Positions 18,127-27,508 of a DNA stretch of 64,000 bases are shown here, piece by piece. Under the pieces are notes generated by a model. That model was not told where the DNA came from, made no database searches, and worked only from the letters and a program-made list of their open reading frames with translations. The stretch comes from CBDCUC01 sp965222485 (GTDB taxonomy: Bacteria; Pseudomonadota; Alphaproteobacteria; Rhizobiales; Hyphomicrobiaceae). Made by a program: the position numbers and the translations under genes. The stretch lies in contig CBDCUC010000040.1 of assembly GCA_965222485.1 (NCBI GenBank), forward strand, positions 1,302,001 to 1,366,000. The letters run 5' to 3'. Every line of letters starts with the position of its first letter. The stretch's first letter is position 1.

Positions 18127-18467
18127 CTGCCGCGCCTCCGACACTACTACTGCTCACACTTAGCAATAGCGTAGTCCCTGGGCTTCGCTGATCAAAACTC
18201 ATATGAATGAAATCAAGCGGTCGGCGCATGAATTGCCCCGGGGTGTTGCGCCGTGGCGACATGTGAAAGCCTAGATTAATCATAACAAGAGGCAGATCAT
18301 CTGGCGGCCGAATGTCCCTTGTGGGTCAATAGGGTGCATGCAGGTCGTGCTCTCGGATGCTTGAAGAACGGCAACTCATTGTTAAAATATCCGACAGTAG
18401 AGGCGGTGGTGCATCGGTTGAGGTTGCCCCTTTGAGAACAGCGAGGGCGAGCAACAACTTCTGCTGA
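18127..18467. other. Intergenic between divergent genes, 341 bp
   Basis: Separates the minus-strand barrel gene from a plus-strand hypothetical gene. It should hold both promoters. No gene or strong hairpin recognised. Confidence 0.4.
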
Positions 18468-19166
18468 GTGGATGAAATTGGCACTATGGCTGCGGAACCC
18501 CAAGATTTCGATGAACTCGTCTCTCCACTTATCGGAAAGACAATCTCTCATGCGTGGAAGGGTTACGGCTCGGCGATTTTCCTCGAATTGGGGAAGCTCC
18601 AGCACGGAAAGCAAAATCGTCATCCAAGCGGCGAGAGCTGCATTTGGATTGAGTGGGATTGGCGAGTTGAGGATAACCTGCGAGTTTTGGGTGGCAGTTC
18701 TGAGAGCAACCCCTCCATTGAGAAAACCTTACAGGGCCTAGCAGGTCGCAAAATATCTGAAATATCGATAAGTGCTCCGCCCCGTGAAATTTGCGTCATC
18801 TTGGACGACAACACGAAACTTAGAACAATGTCAGCAGCCACCGGCGATCCGCAGTGGACAGTTCGTCTTCCTGATAATCGCTACATCAGCACCGTTGCGG
18901 GAGTTTTGCGTGCTAGCGACGGGTCTGAAGCGTTTGAAATGACAACGCACGAAGAGGCCGCCTGCAAACATGCTGAGATTACCGCAAAGCGATGGGGAAG
19001 AACGCCAAAATCTCGCAACCCCAAGCATTGCCGTGACTGCAATTTATTCGTCCCGATCGACGGCAATTTTGATCTCTTGGACTATGGGGTTTGCACCTGT
19101 GCGGATGGCCCAAATGACGGGAAAGCCGTTCATGTTTGGGACTATTGTGAGGAATTTGAGACCTGA
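18468..19166 (+). CDS. Hypothetical protein with C-terminal zinc-ribbon-like DUF3027-type end
   Basis: 232 residues (GTG start; an internal ATG at 18486 is equally possible). The N-terminal about 160 residues are a soluble domain I do not recognise. The last 50 contain HCRDCNLFVPIDGN, DYGVCTCADGPNDGK and VWDYCEEF. This Cys pattern and 'FVPI..G...YGVC....DG' layout recall the end of DUF3027 proteins and suggest a small metal site. No operon partner; the next plus-strand gene is about 460 bp away. Confidence 0.65.
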   Translation: MDEIGTMAAEPQDFDELVSPLIGKTISHAWKGYGSAIFLELGKLQHGKQNRHPSGESCIWIEWDWRVEDNLRVLGGSSESNPSIEKTLQGLAGRKISEISISAPPREICVILDDNTKLRTMSAATGDPQWTVRLPDNRYISTVAGVLRASDGSEAFEMTTHEEAACKHAEITAKRWGRTPKSRNPKHCRDCNLFVPIDGNFDLLDYGVCTCADGPNDGKAVHVWDYCEEFET

Positions 19167-19623
19167 ACCTAAGCTGGGTGCGCTTTTGATCCGTTGGCTC
19201 CGATGTACATTCTGACGCGATGATCGTAAGCAGACACAGTTGCGCCGCACAAGCGCAGGTGTCGTCACTTCGCCTTCGGGTCAAACCTGGGAACTTTGCA
19301 CGGGCTAAACCGACTTCCGGTCTTCCATCGACATCAGAAAATTTCCGAACGGATCGCGAACGGTTCCGCTTTTCACCCGCGAGCAAACCTAGCCCAGCGC
19401 AGCGCAAAGGTCAGGGTCGGGCCATTAAGCCGTCGCGAGCGGGTGCAGCATGCTCCGACCACGATATCAAGGCTCGGTGCCGAAAGCGTACGTTGATAGA
19501 CATCAACGTTGATTTGTTCCTAGTGCGATAGTGTTGAGCTCTAGTTTCCATGCTCTTGAATAGGGTAGCGAATCCAACCGGGATTTATGGTTCCGCCTAA
19601 CGTTTCTGATGGGAGCGTTGCTA
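19167..19623. other. Intergenic, 457 bp
   Basis: Precedes the metallo-lactonase-like operon and should hold its promoter. Short ORFs here lack ribosome-binding sites. No repeat recognised. Confidence 0.4.
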
Positions 19624-20520
19624 ATGGCATTCTCTAAAGCGGACTGTCCGATAGTGGCAGTTCAGGTTTTGAACTGCGGACGCGCCGAGCAACATCACGA
19701 ACATCGCTACGGAAGCAGAATGCCGCGGCTTTGGTGGGTCTTTTTCGGGCGCAGCTGGGTGCCGTTACCCTTGCAGGCATTCCTTATCGAGCATCGAAAA
19801 GGCCTGGTACTCTTCGATACGGGTATCGACCCGGCCATCGTATCGGACAGCGGCTACATTAAACAGGCAATCGGTCGTTTTTTGTTGCCGAGGATCTTTA
19901 AGCTGCATGTGTCACATACCGATCGCATAGACCACGTTCTGGCCGACGCCGAATTCGCTGCCAGCAATATCAGGACGGCGGTCATCTCGCACCTGCATTT
20001 CGATCATGTCGGGGGGATCTCTCAAATCCCGCAAGCGAACCTGCTCGTGAGTGACCAGGAGTGGGCCATCCTTTCCGAGCCTCATCCGGAACACGAGTGG
20101 ATACTGCGCGAGCACATCGAGATCCCATCTGCCAAATGGCGGCCGTTTTCCTTCCAACCGACGGATGACCCGATCTTTGAAGGCTTTGAAGGAACCCATG
20201 ACGTTGCAGGTGATGGGTCCATGATCCTCTTGCCAACACCGGGGCATACGAAGGGTTCGATTTCGATGCTGATCCGCCAAAAGGGTTGGGACCCGATCCT
20301 CCTGGTCGGGGACCTGACCTATGAGACCGCACTTCTTGAGCAGGATGTCCTTCCCGGAACGGGGGACCGCGAAACACTGTTCGCATCCTTCGCCAAGGTC
20401 CGCAAATTGAAAGAACGCCTGCCGCGGCTGGCAATCGTTGCATCGCATGATTTCACCGCGGAAGCCGTCATATTGTCGGCGACCGGCAAGACAAATCAGC
20501 TTGAGAAGAATCTGCAATGA
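19624..20520 (+). CDS. MBL-fold metallo-hydrolase, N-acyl-homoserine-lactonase-like
   Basis: About 298 residues from the ATG at 19624, which has GGGAG 8 nt upstream (an in-frame ATG at 19609 is less likely). The metallo-beta-lactamase site is complete: ISHLHFDHVGGI, then TPGHTKGS, the bridging Asp in LVGDLTYE and the late His in SHDFT. The PRLWWVFFGRSW and 'FLIEHRKGLVLFDTGID' opening matches the AttM/AiiA-type lactonase subgroup. It may open a lactone ring. It overlaps the following NTF2 gene by 4 bp, so it belongs to a three-gene operon. The real substrate could be another ester or lactone. Confidence 0.82.
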   Translation: MAFSKADCPIVAVQVLNCGRAEQHHEHRYGSRMPRLWWVFFGRSWVPLPLQAFLIEHRKGLVLFDTGIDPAIVSDSGYIKQAIGRFLLPRIFKLHVSHTDRIDHVLADAEFAASNIRTAVISHLHFDHVGGISQIPQANLLVSDQEWAILSEPHPEHEWILREHIEIPSAKWRPFSFQPTDDPIFEGFEGTHDVAGDGSMILLPTPGHTKGSISMLIRQKGWDPILLVGDLTYETALLEQDVLPGTGDRETLFASFAKVRKLKERLPRLAIVASHDFTAEAVILSATGKTNQLEKNLQ

Positions 20521-20864
20521 CTGAAAACCATCCAAACCTAGTAGTGCTATATCAGCTCGATCCGCGCAATATGGCGGCCTGCGTGCATCTCTTCTCAGAC
20601 GATGCCGTGTTTCACTATTTCAATCCTAATTTGCCTGACTTGGAGGGCGACCATGTGGGGCCCGACGGCATCAGTGCATTCTTCGAAGCCATTACCGAAA
20701 AAACGCATGGCACATTCCGGATTGAACCTGTCTCGGCCGCGCCCGTTGGGAAGGAATTAGTAGTCGTCCACTCGCAATACACACTGACCCTTGATGACCG
20801 CACTGCCACCATAGACGTCGTCGTCGGTTGGCGCATCGTTGAGGGTCGGATCGTCGAAGTTTGA
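20517..20864 (+). CDS. SnoaL-like / NTF2-fold protein
   Basis: A 115-residue cone-fold protein: N-terminal helices (LVVLYQLDPRNMAACVHLFS), then DDAVFHYFNPN and a curved sheet (VVVHSQYTLTLDDRTATIDV, VVGWRIVEGRIVEV). NTF2/SnoaL proteins bind or isomerise small hydrophobic molecules. Its start codon overlaps the stop of the lactonase-like gene (ATGA), which indicates translational coupling. The oxidoreductase gene follows 34 bp later. Confidence 0.75.
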   Translation: MTENHPNLVVLYQLDPRNMAACVHLFSDDAVFHYFNPNLPDLEGDHVGPDGISAFFEAITEKTHGTFRIEPVSAAPVGKELVVVHSQYTLTLDDRTATIDVVVGWRIVEGRIVEV

Positions 20865-20898
20865 GATATCGTTCCTGGCCAGCCGACGGAGGTTCATG

Positions 20899-22452
20899 AT
20901 GCCGAGCCATGAGAATAAGCACTGGGACGCCATTGTTATTGGCTCCGGCATGGGCGGCATGGCGGCCGCGGCGGCCTTGTCCAGGGTGGGCAAGAAGGTC
21001 TTGCTGCTGGAACAGCATCAGACACTCGGCGGCCTGACGCACAGCTTCTCCCGCAACGGCTTCACCTGGGACGTAGGCGTACACTATCTGAGTGAAATGG
21101 CACCGGGTGATCGCGCACGCGCCCTTTTAGACTGGCTCAGTGACACACCTATCGAATTTGCGCCGTTGGGCTCGGTCTACGACACCTTACACATTGCAGA
21201 CGCCGAGCCGCTGTCCCTCACCCGCCCTTACGAGGCGCAGGAAAGAGACCTCAAGGACCGCTTCCCCGATCAGGCCAAGGCCATCGAGGACTGGACCCGT
21301 GCGCTACGCGAAGGGCACGAGGCGATGTACAAAATATTCCCGACCCGCGCGATGCCGGAGATAGCGGGTGACGTGCTTGATTGGTGGAACCGTCGCGCGA
21401 TTTCGAAATGGTGCGCGCGAACGACCAAGGAGGTCATCGACGACCTCACCGATAATCCCGAGCTTGCTGCCGTCATGGCGGCGCAATGGGGCGATCACGG
21501 CGGGCGCCCGAGCAAGGCCAGTTTTGCGATGCATGCGTTGATAGCTGGTGCTTATCTGCCAAGCGGGGCTTGGTATCCAGTCGGCGGCGCCGCCGCGTAT
21601 GCCGCGCACATCATTCCGACAATAACAAAACACGGAGGCGAAGCCCGCGCGGGCGTCCGAGTCGATGGACTACTGTTCGACAGCGACGCCGTGGTGGGTG
21701 TACGGACAGACGATGGCACTGAGATCCACGCGACCACCGTGATCTCGGACATCGGTGCGCGGGAGACGATCGATACACTGTTGCCTAGGGATTGCGGGCA
21801 TGAGGACTGGATGGCGGAGATCCGCGCGTTGCCTTCCAGCATCGCTCATTTCAACTTGTTTCTTGGGTTTGAAGGTGACATCGAGGCCGCGGGTGCGACC
21901 AAGGCAAACCACTGGTTCTATCCAACAGGGGAGGTCGACGTCGTCTGGACGGATGCACCTGATGGGTCGGCACCACACATGGCCGCATCCTTCGGCTCGC
22001 TCAAAGACCCAAAGCATGATCCTGGCCCGCGCCAGAAACATACCGGCCAGGCAATATTCTGGGCGGATTGGTCTACTGTCGCCGAATGGGCAGACCAGCC
22101 CCCGGATGCGCGTGGCGACGACTACGATGACTTCAAACGTCGGGCTGAAGACACGCTCATGTCTCAGTTCCAAGCCTGTTTCCCCGATCTCGCAAAACTC
22201 GTGGTGTATTGTGAATTGGCAACGCCGCTTTCCACGGTCAGTTACACCGGGCACCGCCACGGCGCGTTCTACGGGCTCGACGTTACACCGGCGCGTGTCA
22301 TGTGCGACGCGCTCCGTGCCAAAACACCGATCCCCGGCCTCTACCTTGCGGGTCAGGATGTGGCGAGCCCCGGCATTCCTGGCGCTCTCTGGGGCGGCCT
22401 CCTCTCAGCGGCCAGCGTCGACGCAAAGGTGTTCAGGTATTTCCGTGAGTAG
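20899..22452 (+). CDS. Phytoene-desaturase/retinol-saturase-like FAD oxidoreductase
   Basis: About 517 residues. The N-terminal dinucleotide-binding motif is clear (DAIVIGSGMGGMAAAAAL, then KKVLLLEQHQTLGGLTHSF), followed by a large substrate domain. The C-terminal FAD signature is PGLYLAGQDVASPGIPGALWGG. This order matches the CrtI / carotenoid isomerase / retinol saturase superfamily, whose members oxidise or reduce long polyenes or other hydrophobic substrates. GGAGG 6 nt before 20899 fixes the start; the open frame reaches 20839. The partner genes point to a short pathway on a hydrophobic, possibly lactone-containing compound. Confidence 0.85.
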   Translation: MPSHENKHWDAIVIGSGMGGMAAAAALSRVGKKVLLLEQHQTLGGLTHSFSRNGFTWDVGVHYLSEMAPGDRARALLDWLSDTPIEFAPLGSVYDTLHIADAEPLSLTRPYEAQERDLKDRFPDQAKAIEDWTRALREGHEAMYKIFPTRAMPEIAGDVLDWWNRRAISKWCARTTKEVIDDLTDNPELAAVMAAQWGDHGGRPSKASFAMHALIAGAYLPSGAWYPVGGAAAYAAHIIPTITKHGGEARAGVRVDGLLFDSDAVVGVRTDDGTEIHATTVISDIGARETIDTLLPRDCGHEDWMAEIRALPSSIAHFNLFLGFEGDIEAAGATKANHWFYPTGEVDVVWTDAPDGSAPHMAASFGSLKDPKHDPGPRQKHTGQAIFWADWSTVAEWADQPPDARGDDYDDFKRRAEDTLMSQFQACFPDLAKLVVYCELATPLSTVSYTGHRHGAFYGLDVTPARVMCDALRAKTPIPGLYLAGQDVASPGIPGALWGGLLSAASVDAKVFRYFRE

Positions 22453-22779
22453 ATATGAAGGAAACAACAGGCACGCACGTGCTAACGTCCGCTCTTGGGG
22501 ACGCGAGCCGTTGCTGCGTCGCGAAATGTGAAAACTAGTGACAGCCGGTCTGGGTCAGGGGCGGGCTTCGGGACCTCTGGCGGCACGCCCGCTTTGCCCC
22601 TAAGAGCGACCATCTGCGATACGGAGCGCAAACGGCAACGCGATACCCTCAGCACCGGAAATATCACTGCAGCGCAATAAAACGTCGGTCAGGGCCACAA
22701 GCCACCGTTCATCATCTTGACACAACAGTGCCTCGGAATTGGGTGAACCATTGGTGCGATACCAGTACGGAACGGAAGC
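22453..22779. other. Intergenic, 327 bp
   Basis: Between two plus-strand genes. No supported ORF, hairpin or repeat seen. Confidence 0.4.
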
Positions 22780-23748
22780 ATGGCTGCCCAGACCGCGCCT
22801 GTACCTGCGCGTCTTCAGGTCTATCTCGCGCGCGATGTCCCGGAGGCCATCGTCATAAGACGCGGCCCTTGGAAGGTCGTTGCCACAGTGGGCTGGCGCC
22901 GCGACACCGACACCTTCACCGTGGGGCAGTGGCTGAGAGGGCGAATTTACGAAGACCGTTGCGACCTTTCTCCGGATGGAGCGCACTTTCTATACTTTGC
23001 CGCCAATTATCGCTCTCAACAGACTGGCGGGACGTGGAGCGCAATTTCCCGCGCTCCTTATCTCCATGCTCTTTCAATTTGGGCGAAAGGGGACACGTAC
23101 CATGGCGGCGGGGTATTCCTTGACTCAAAAACGGCATTGCTGCACGGCAGTCATCGTGAGCCCCTGCGGCTTGATGCTAATGTTGAGGCTGTGACGGACG
23201 TGCGCTGCTGGGGGCAAGGCGGCTGGACGAAAACCTACCAACCGCCAGAGGGCATTCGCAGGGTCGAAAACCTGGACGCATATCTAACACGTGAGCAGCG
23301 CGCGATTTATGAGGCAAGCATCGCACGTCGCAACAGCTGGAATTACCGCGCGTTCGTCCATTATCGCGGTGGATGGCGTTTCAATACAGCTGGTGAGGAA
23401 CTTGGACCTGGCTGGGGAGCCATGCGCCATGTGAGCAAGCACTGGTGGCTGGAAAAAACGCGTCGACCTTTGGGGTTTCAGCTACGACATAAGTCCGACG
23501 ATCGAACCATGCCACTGCCGTCTGAGACCGACTGGGCCGATATCGACGTATGGGGAAGATGGGAGGGGCTGCCGAAACAGGTACGGCTCATCTGGGCTCG
23601 GCACGGGTGCTTATACGCGGCTTCAATTACGAAGGGCGGCCTTGGAGAGGCGATGCTACTTTACGACTTCAATCCCATGACGTTCGAGCCGCTTCCCGCG
23701 CCTTACGATGACGGCGTTCCCCACAACTACGACCCTCTGCGAAGATAA
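22780..23748 (+). CDS. Conserved hypothetical protein
   Basis: A 322-residue soluble protein rich in Trp, Arg and Tyr, with ACGGAAG just before the ATG. Visible segments include GRIYEDRCDLSPDGAHFLYF near residue 60 and RVENLDAYLTREQRAIYEAS near 170. It has no signal peptide and no membrane helix. The steady composition and absence of internal stops support a real gene, and I believe similar proteins exist in other proteobacteria, but I cannot assign a function. No operon partner. Confidence 0.7.
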   Translation: MAAQTAPVPARLQVYLARDVPEAIVIRRGPWKVVATVGWRRDTDTFTVGQWLRGRIYEDRCDLSPDGAHFLYFAANYRSQQTGGTWSAISRAPYLHALSIWAKGDTYHGGGVFLDSKTALLHGSHREPLRLDANVEAVTDVRCWGQGGWTKTYQPPEGIRRVENLDAYLTREQRAIYEASIARRNSWNYRAFVHYRGGWRFNTAGEELGPGWGAMRHVSKHWWLEKTRRPLGFQLRHKSDDRTMPLPSETDWADIDVWGRWEGLPKQVRLIWARHGCLYAASITKGGLGEAMLLYDFNPMTFEPLPAPYDDGVPHNYDPLRR

Positions 23749-23960
23749 TCTGGCTTCGTCGACCACATGAGCAGATCTCTATGCGCCGGGTGGTTTTTAA
23801 GAATACGATGACTTCGCTGCGCTTTAACCGCATCAATCGTCTTTCTGACCGCGGCTAGCAACTTCAATAATTGAGGAGCTCAGTCCGTATTCTGTCAATT
23901 AGATAGAACCTACTCCTGCGTCATCGCGACCTATTTTATGCCAAACAATGGAGGAGTGCG

Positions 23961-24065
23961 ATGACCAGCTTTCGCTATCTTGAGATCACCGAGAAATTTT
24001 TCAGCGACTGCGCTGCGATTGATCACCGGACCGGGCTAACCTGCCAATGGAGGTCTCAAGCATGA
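23961..24065 (+). CDS. 34-residue small ORF coupled to the next gene
   Basis: GGAGGAG lies 4-5 nt before an ATG at 23961 that opens 34 codons (MTSFRYLEITEKFF and so on). The stop overlaps the start of the next gene as ATGA at 24062-24065, and the next gene's own GGAGG is inside it. This is the geometry of translational coupling: either a real small protein or a leader peptide controlling the secreted protein downstream. The peptide has two Cys and no membrane segment. No homologue is known to me. Confidence 0.5.
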   Translation: MTSFRYLEITEKFFSDCAAIDHRTGLTCQWRSQA

Positions 24066-24280
24066 GTAGGTTGATTCTAATTCTGCTGATCATGGCGATC
24101 GCAGCACCGGCATCTGCGAACACCCAATGCAATATTCGATGCTTCAGGGACTATACGAGGTGTCTCGGGAATGTGAAATCGAGCTCCCTCATGCAATCGC
24201 GAGCATGGTTCGCAAGAGAGAGGCGCCGGTGCGGTCGCAAGCAAAGTCTCTGTCAATCGATCTGTCGGTGGCAGTCTTAG
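24062..24280 (+). CDS. Small secreted cysteine-rich protein
   Basis: 72 residues. The signal peptide is MSRLILILLIMAIAAPASA with a likely cut before NTQC. The mature chain of about 53 residues has six Cys (NTQCNIRC, TRCLG, RRRCG, SLCQSIC) and many Arg. Even-numbered cysteines in an exported mini-protein suggest disulfides. GGAGG about 10 nt upstream supports the start; the longer open frame begins at 24047. It could be a periplasmic structural peptide, a toxin or an antimicrobial; the sequence does not decide. Confidence 0.65.
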   Translation: MSRLILILLIMAIAAPASANTQCNIRCFRDYTRCLGNVKSSSLMQSRAWFARERRRCGRKQSLCQSICRWQS

Positions 24281-24910
24281 ACGTCGTCGTCTGCCTTGCG
24301 GTCGTCATCTATTACGTTGGACTGGGAACATTGGATCCACGTTATCGGCCAAGCAAACGTAACGTAAATTTGCGTCCGGCTCACGCATGGAGGTGAGCAG
24401 TCATTAGTGCATTACGCACTCTCGACGGCTAGCCGGCTTTCAACTGGGGTACTTGGGCAGCTTGGGGTCAGGGGCACTCGTTAGCGGTGCTCCCTTACGA
24501 CCGCCGATGAAGATCCGGAAGCTGCCGTCAACAAAGGGAATTGCATTGGAATGAGTTGCGCCGCAACAATTTTAGGGGTGTCCATCGGGTTGTCAATGTG
24601 ACGTGGACAACCCACTACGACTGATCGTCCTTATCCGCCATGTTCTGGATGTGGCCCGCTTCGACGTTTCGCTGCGGTGCAGCCAACCGGCCGCACTTGG
24701 GGGCGAAGCTGAAATCGCGGCGAGTTTAAGCAAACTTTCCGATGCTGAGGGCAGACCGTCCGTGCGCAGCGCGCAGTGCAAACCGCGCATCTTGACCCGA
24801 GGCGGATATTCAGTGGGCGTATAATGATGACGCTGGGACCAAACCAGCGAGGCGAAACGCTCGCCCAATCTATACAGATGATTTCTGTTACAAGCAGGTT
24901 TTGCAAAAAT
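24281..24910. other. Intergenic, 630 bp, holds one copy of a dispersed repeat
   Basis: Lies between the small secreted protein and the convergent TPR-WD40 gene. The only recognisable item is an 89-bp sequence at 24659-24747 shared with 34275-34363. ORFs on either strand lack ribosome-binding sites. Confidence 0.5.
24659..24747. repeat. Dispersed 89-bp repeat, copy 1
   Basis: Aligned by eye without gaps to 34275-34363, 76 of 89 positions agree, including an uninterrupted 19-bp stretch (GTGCAGCCAACCGGCCGCA). Both copies are in intergenic or gene-poor DNA and in the same orientation. Possibly a remnant of an interspersed repeat family of rhizobial genomes. Confidence 0.6.
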
Positions 24911-26701
24911 TCAATCGCCCCTTTGCAAATCCCAAAGTCTTGCAGTTTCGTCCCAGCTTCCAGAGAGCACATTGCGCCCGTTAGGAGCAAACGCGACTGA
25001 ACGGATCTCACCCGAATGACCGTTAAAGGCGCCGATCACACCCCCCGTTTCCACATCCAACAGCAAGAGAGTATAGGTCCACTTGCCGTCGGTCTGGTCA
25101 CCATTTCCCACCAGCACAGTGCGCCCGTCAGGCGAAAAGGCGGCGGAACGGACATCAAGACCGACCGGGAATGTACGGATCTCCTTGCCCGTGGCCACGT
25201 CCCACAGCTTGAGCGTCTTGTCGAGGCTCCCCGACAGCGCGGTGCGTCCGTCCGCTGAAAAAGCGACTGATTCGACGGCTCTTTCATGGCCGGGGAAGGC
25301 GCGAATCTCCTTGCCTGTGGCCACGTCCCACAGCCTCATGGTCGTGTCTTTACTTCCAGATAGCGCAGTTGCCCCATCAGGCGAAAATGCTACCGAACGG
25401 ACGTCTTTTGCATGACCCTTGAAAGTGCGGACTTCTTTGCCCGTCGCGACATCCCACAGCTTGAGGGTATCGTCATCGCTTCCCGAAAGCGCGGTGCGCC
25501 CATCCGGCGAAAACGCAACTGAATAGACCGTACCGGCCCAGGCATCACCAGTATGCCCCCTAAACGTTTTGATTTCCTCGCCCGTCGCCACGTCCCAGAG
25601 CTTGATGATACCCCTCCAACTGCCACTAGCCTTCTCAGAGGTTCCCATGAGCATTGTACGCCCGTCCGGCGAAAAGGCGACTGAATAGACATCATACCTA
25701 CCCTTGAACGTGCGTAATTCTTTACCTGTTGCTAAGTCCCACAACTTGACACTGCCATCCCAACTCCCCGTGAGCGCGGTAAGCCCGTCGGGAGAAAAGG
25801 TGACCGCCTCAACAACTTGAGAATGACCACTTAAAGTGCGGGGCGGGCCGACACTCGCCGCCGGGGGCGCAACTTCCACGACTGCGCTAGATTCTTCAGT
25901 CTTCCCGATGGCTTTTTGCGATTTCGAGGCCACACCTTGATTGACCGCAATGCCAAGTTCCTCTAGAGCACCGCGCGCTTCTTTGTTGGACGGATCAAGT
26001 TCGACTGCTTTTTTAAGGTCCGCAATACCCTCGTCCGGTCTGTCACCGTTATAATTGGCTATCCCACGGAGAAAATAAGCGTAGGCACTTTTTGGATCAC
26101 GCTTGATCATCTCGTTAGCGTCTGAAACAGCCTTCTTGTATTCCTCTTTGTACAGATACGCGAACGACCGGTTCTTATAGGCTATCACCATCGCCGCTTC
26201 ATTCGCTTTTTTCCCATTCACCAGCTGGGACTCGATGATGCGCGTGCAAGCCCTTATCGCGAGATCGCCGTTCTTTGCTAGGCAGTCGGAGTCCTTTTCT
26301 CCACCTGTCGCCGCCGCGCCCAAGCGCTCGAGACCCTTTTTGGCGGACTGAGTGGCCGGGTCGATTTCAAGTGCCTTGGTATAGTCGGCGATGGCCTTTG
26401 TCTTGTCACCCATCTTCTCGTAGGTGAGGGCCCGGTTGGTATAGCTGTGCAAGAAATCCGGGTTGATCTCGATCGACTTGGTATAGTCGGCGATAGACCG
26501 CTCGTATTCACCCATGGCACGGTAAGCGGTTCCCCTATTGAAGTAGGCACCCCAGCCTGTCGGGTTTCTGTCGATGAGCTGAGTGCAGCCGTCGATCCGG
26601 CGGTCCATATCGTCGCTCTGATTGCAGTCGCCGGCCGCATCTCCTTTCGCCCCCGCCGAAAATAGGGTTAGCGCCAAGGCCGCTACAATCAGACGTCTCA
26701 T
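24911..26701 (-). CDS. Exported TPR plus seven-bladed WD40 propeller protein
   Basis: 596 residues. A signal peptide (MRRLIVAALALTLFSAGAKG) is followed by a paired-Cys segment GDCNQSDDMDRRIDGCTQLI and about three TPRs to residue 140. A second paired-Cys segment (DSDCLAKNGDLAIRACTRII) and two or three more TPRs follow, then a Pro/Ala linker. Residues about 290-595 contain seven WD40 units of the form VAFSPDGRTALSGS...LKLWDVATGKE, enough for one complete propeller. WD40 and TPR are both protein-binding folds; combining them behind a signal peptide is unusual. It is the first of the paired-Cys TPR family on the island. Client unknown. Confidence 0.9.
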   Translation of the reverse strand: MRRLIVAALALTLFSAGAKGDAAGDCNQSDDMDRRIDGCTQLIDRNPTGWGAYFNRGTAYRAMGEYERSIADYTKSIEINPDFLHSYTNRALTYEKMGDKTKAIADYTKALEIDPATQSAKKGLERLGAAATGGEKDSDCLAKNGDLAIRACTRIIESQLVNGKKANEAAMVIAYKNRSFAYLYKEEYKKAVSDANEMIKRDPKSAYAYFLRGIANYNGDRPDEGIADLKKAVELDPSNKEARGALEELGIAVNQGVASKSQKAIGKTEESSAVVEVAPPAASVGPPRTLSGHSQVVEAVTFSPDGLTALTGSWDGSVKLWDLATGKELRTFKGRYDVYSVAFSPDGRTMLMGTSEKASGSWRGIIKLWDVATGEEIKTFRGHTGDAWAGTVYSVAFSPDGRTALSGSDDDTLKLWDVATGKEVRTFKGHAKDVRSVAFSPDGATALSGSKDTTMRLWDVATGKEIRAFPGHERAVESVAFSADGRTALSGSLDKTLKLWDVATGKEIRTFPVGLDVRSAAFSPDGRTVLVGNGDQTDGKWTYTLLLLDVETGGVIGAFNGHSGEIRSVAFAPNGRNVLSGSWDETARLWDLQRGD

Positions 26702-26971
26702 CTCTCACCCTCTCTCAGCTAACATAAGGTTGGAAGGCTTCTACCCTAACACAATGTGAACGAACTCCTGGGCTGGAAAGGGCCATGAGATACCAAACAA
26801 TCGTAAAGCCCCTTGCGCGATTTTCCGCTTCCAAAAGAACAGCAATGGCCACGGACACCCTATCGGAAGCTCAACGCTGATCAACCATTAGATGTGCCAG
26901 GGTCAGTCGCCTTTTGGTCCAAAGCGGACTCTGTGGGGTCTGCAATGAAGGTCTTGATGACACCTACGGCG

Positions 26972-27508
26972 TTATTCATCGGAATCTTCAAGGGGCGAAT
27001 AGCTCCAGTCCCAGGAATTCATTAAGTCTCCGACTGTCGCATCAAACTTCTCGTTATAATGGTGCGCATGGGGTACTGGTATTTCTATAGTGTTCTTCTT
27101 GAACCCTCGCTTCTCAAAACAATTGGCCACGTGGTTGTCGTCTCCATAAATGTACAAGATCTCGTGTCGGTCATAGACGATCTGTCGATTTTGTTCTGAG
27201 GCGAATACCCATAGGTTGTGCCGGCCATCTGCTTCAAACAGATCTCTAAAGCGATTTAGGAACCGGCTCAATTCTGACGAACTATTGATGGGCGGAGACT
27301 GGTATCGTCCCGCCGGGTGGTCTGTTCGTGGTACGATATGCACATAAAGGACGAAGAATGGAGGCGACCATTTATTGACCAGCGCTATCATCAAATCGAT
27401 CGGACTGTCCGAGGTAGTGATAGCCAATCGGTTTCCACTGTCACCCGTCATCACTTCCAAGGTGTTTTCCCGATATATCGGCGAACCCGCTACATCACAG
27501 AACTTCAT
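26972..27508 (-). CDS. Hypothetical cytoplasmic protein
   Basis: 178 residues from the ATG at 27508 (AAGGA 7 nt upstream; the frame also opens at 27523). It is soluble and mixed alpha/beta by eye, with SPIDLMIALVNKWSPPFFVL, LSRFLNRFRDLFEADG, and a C-terminal His/Asn/Trp-rich stretch (VPHAHHYNEKF, MNSWDWSY). No signal peptide and no recognised family. It is 265 bp downstream of the next minus-strand gene, so not clearly in an operon. Confidence 0.6.
   Translation of the reverse strand: MKFCDVAGSPIYRENTLEVMTGDSGNRLAITTSDSPIDLMIALVNKWSPPFFVLYVHIVPRTDHPAGRYQSPPINSSSELSRFLNRFRDLFEADGRHNLWVFASEQNRQIVYDRHEILYIYGDDNHVANCFEKRGFKKNTIEIPVPHAHHYNEKFDATVGDLMNSWDWSYSPLEDSDE

Noticed and set aside
21755..22531. 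258-codon plus-strand ORF overlapping the FAD oxidoreductase
   Set aside because: Out-of-frame shadow, rich in Arg, Ser and Pro, with no domain.
24127..24396. 89-codon ORF overlapping the small secreted Cys-rich gene
   Set aside because: Competes with a frame that has a signal peptide and a ribosome-binding site; no start signal of its own.
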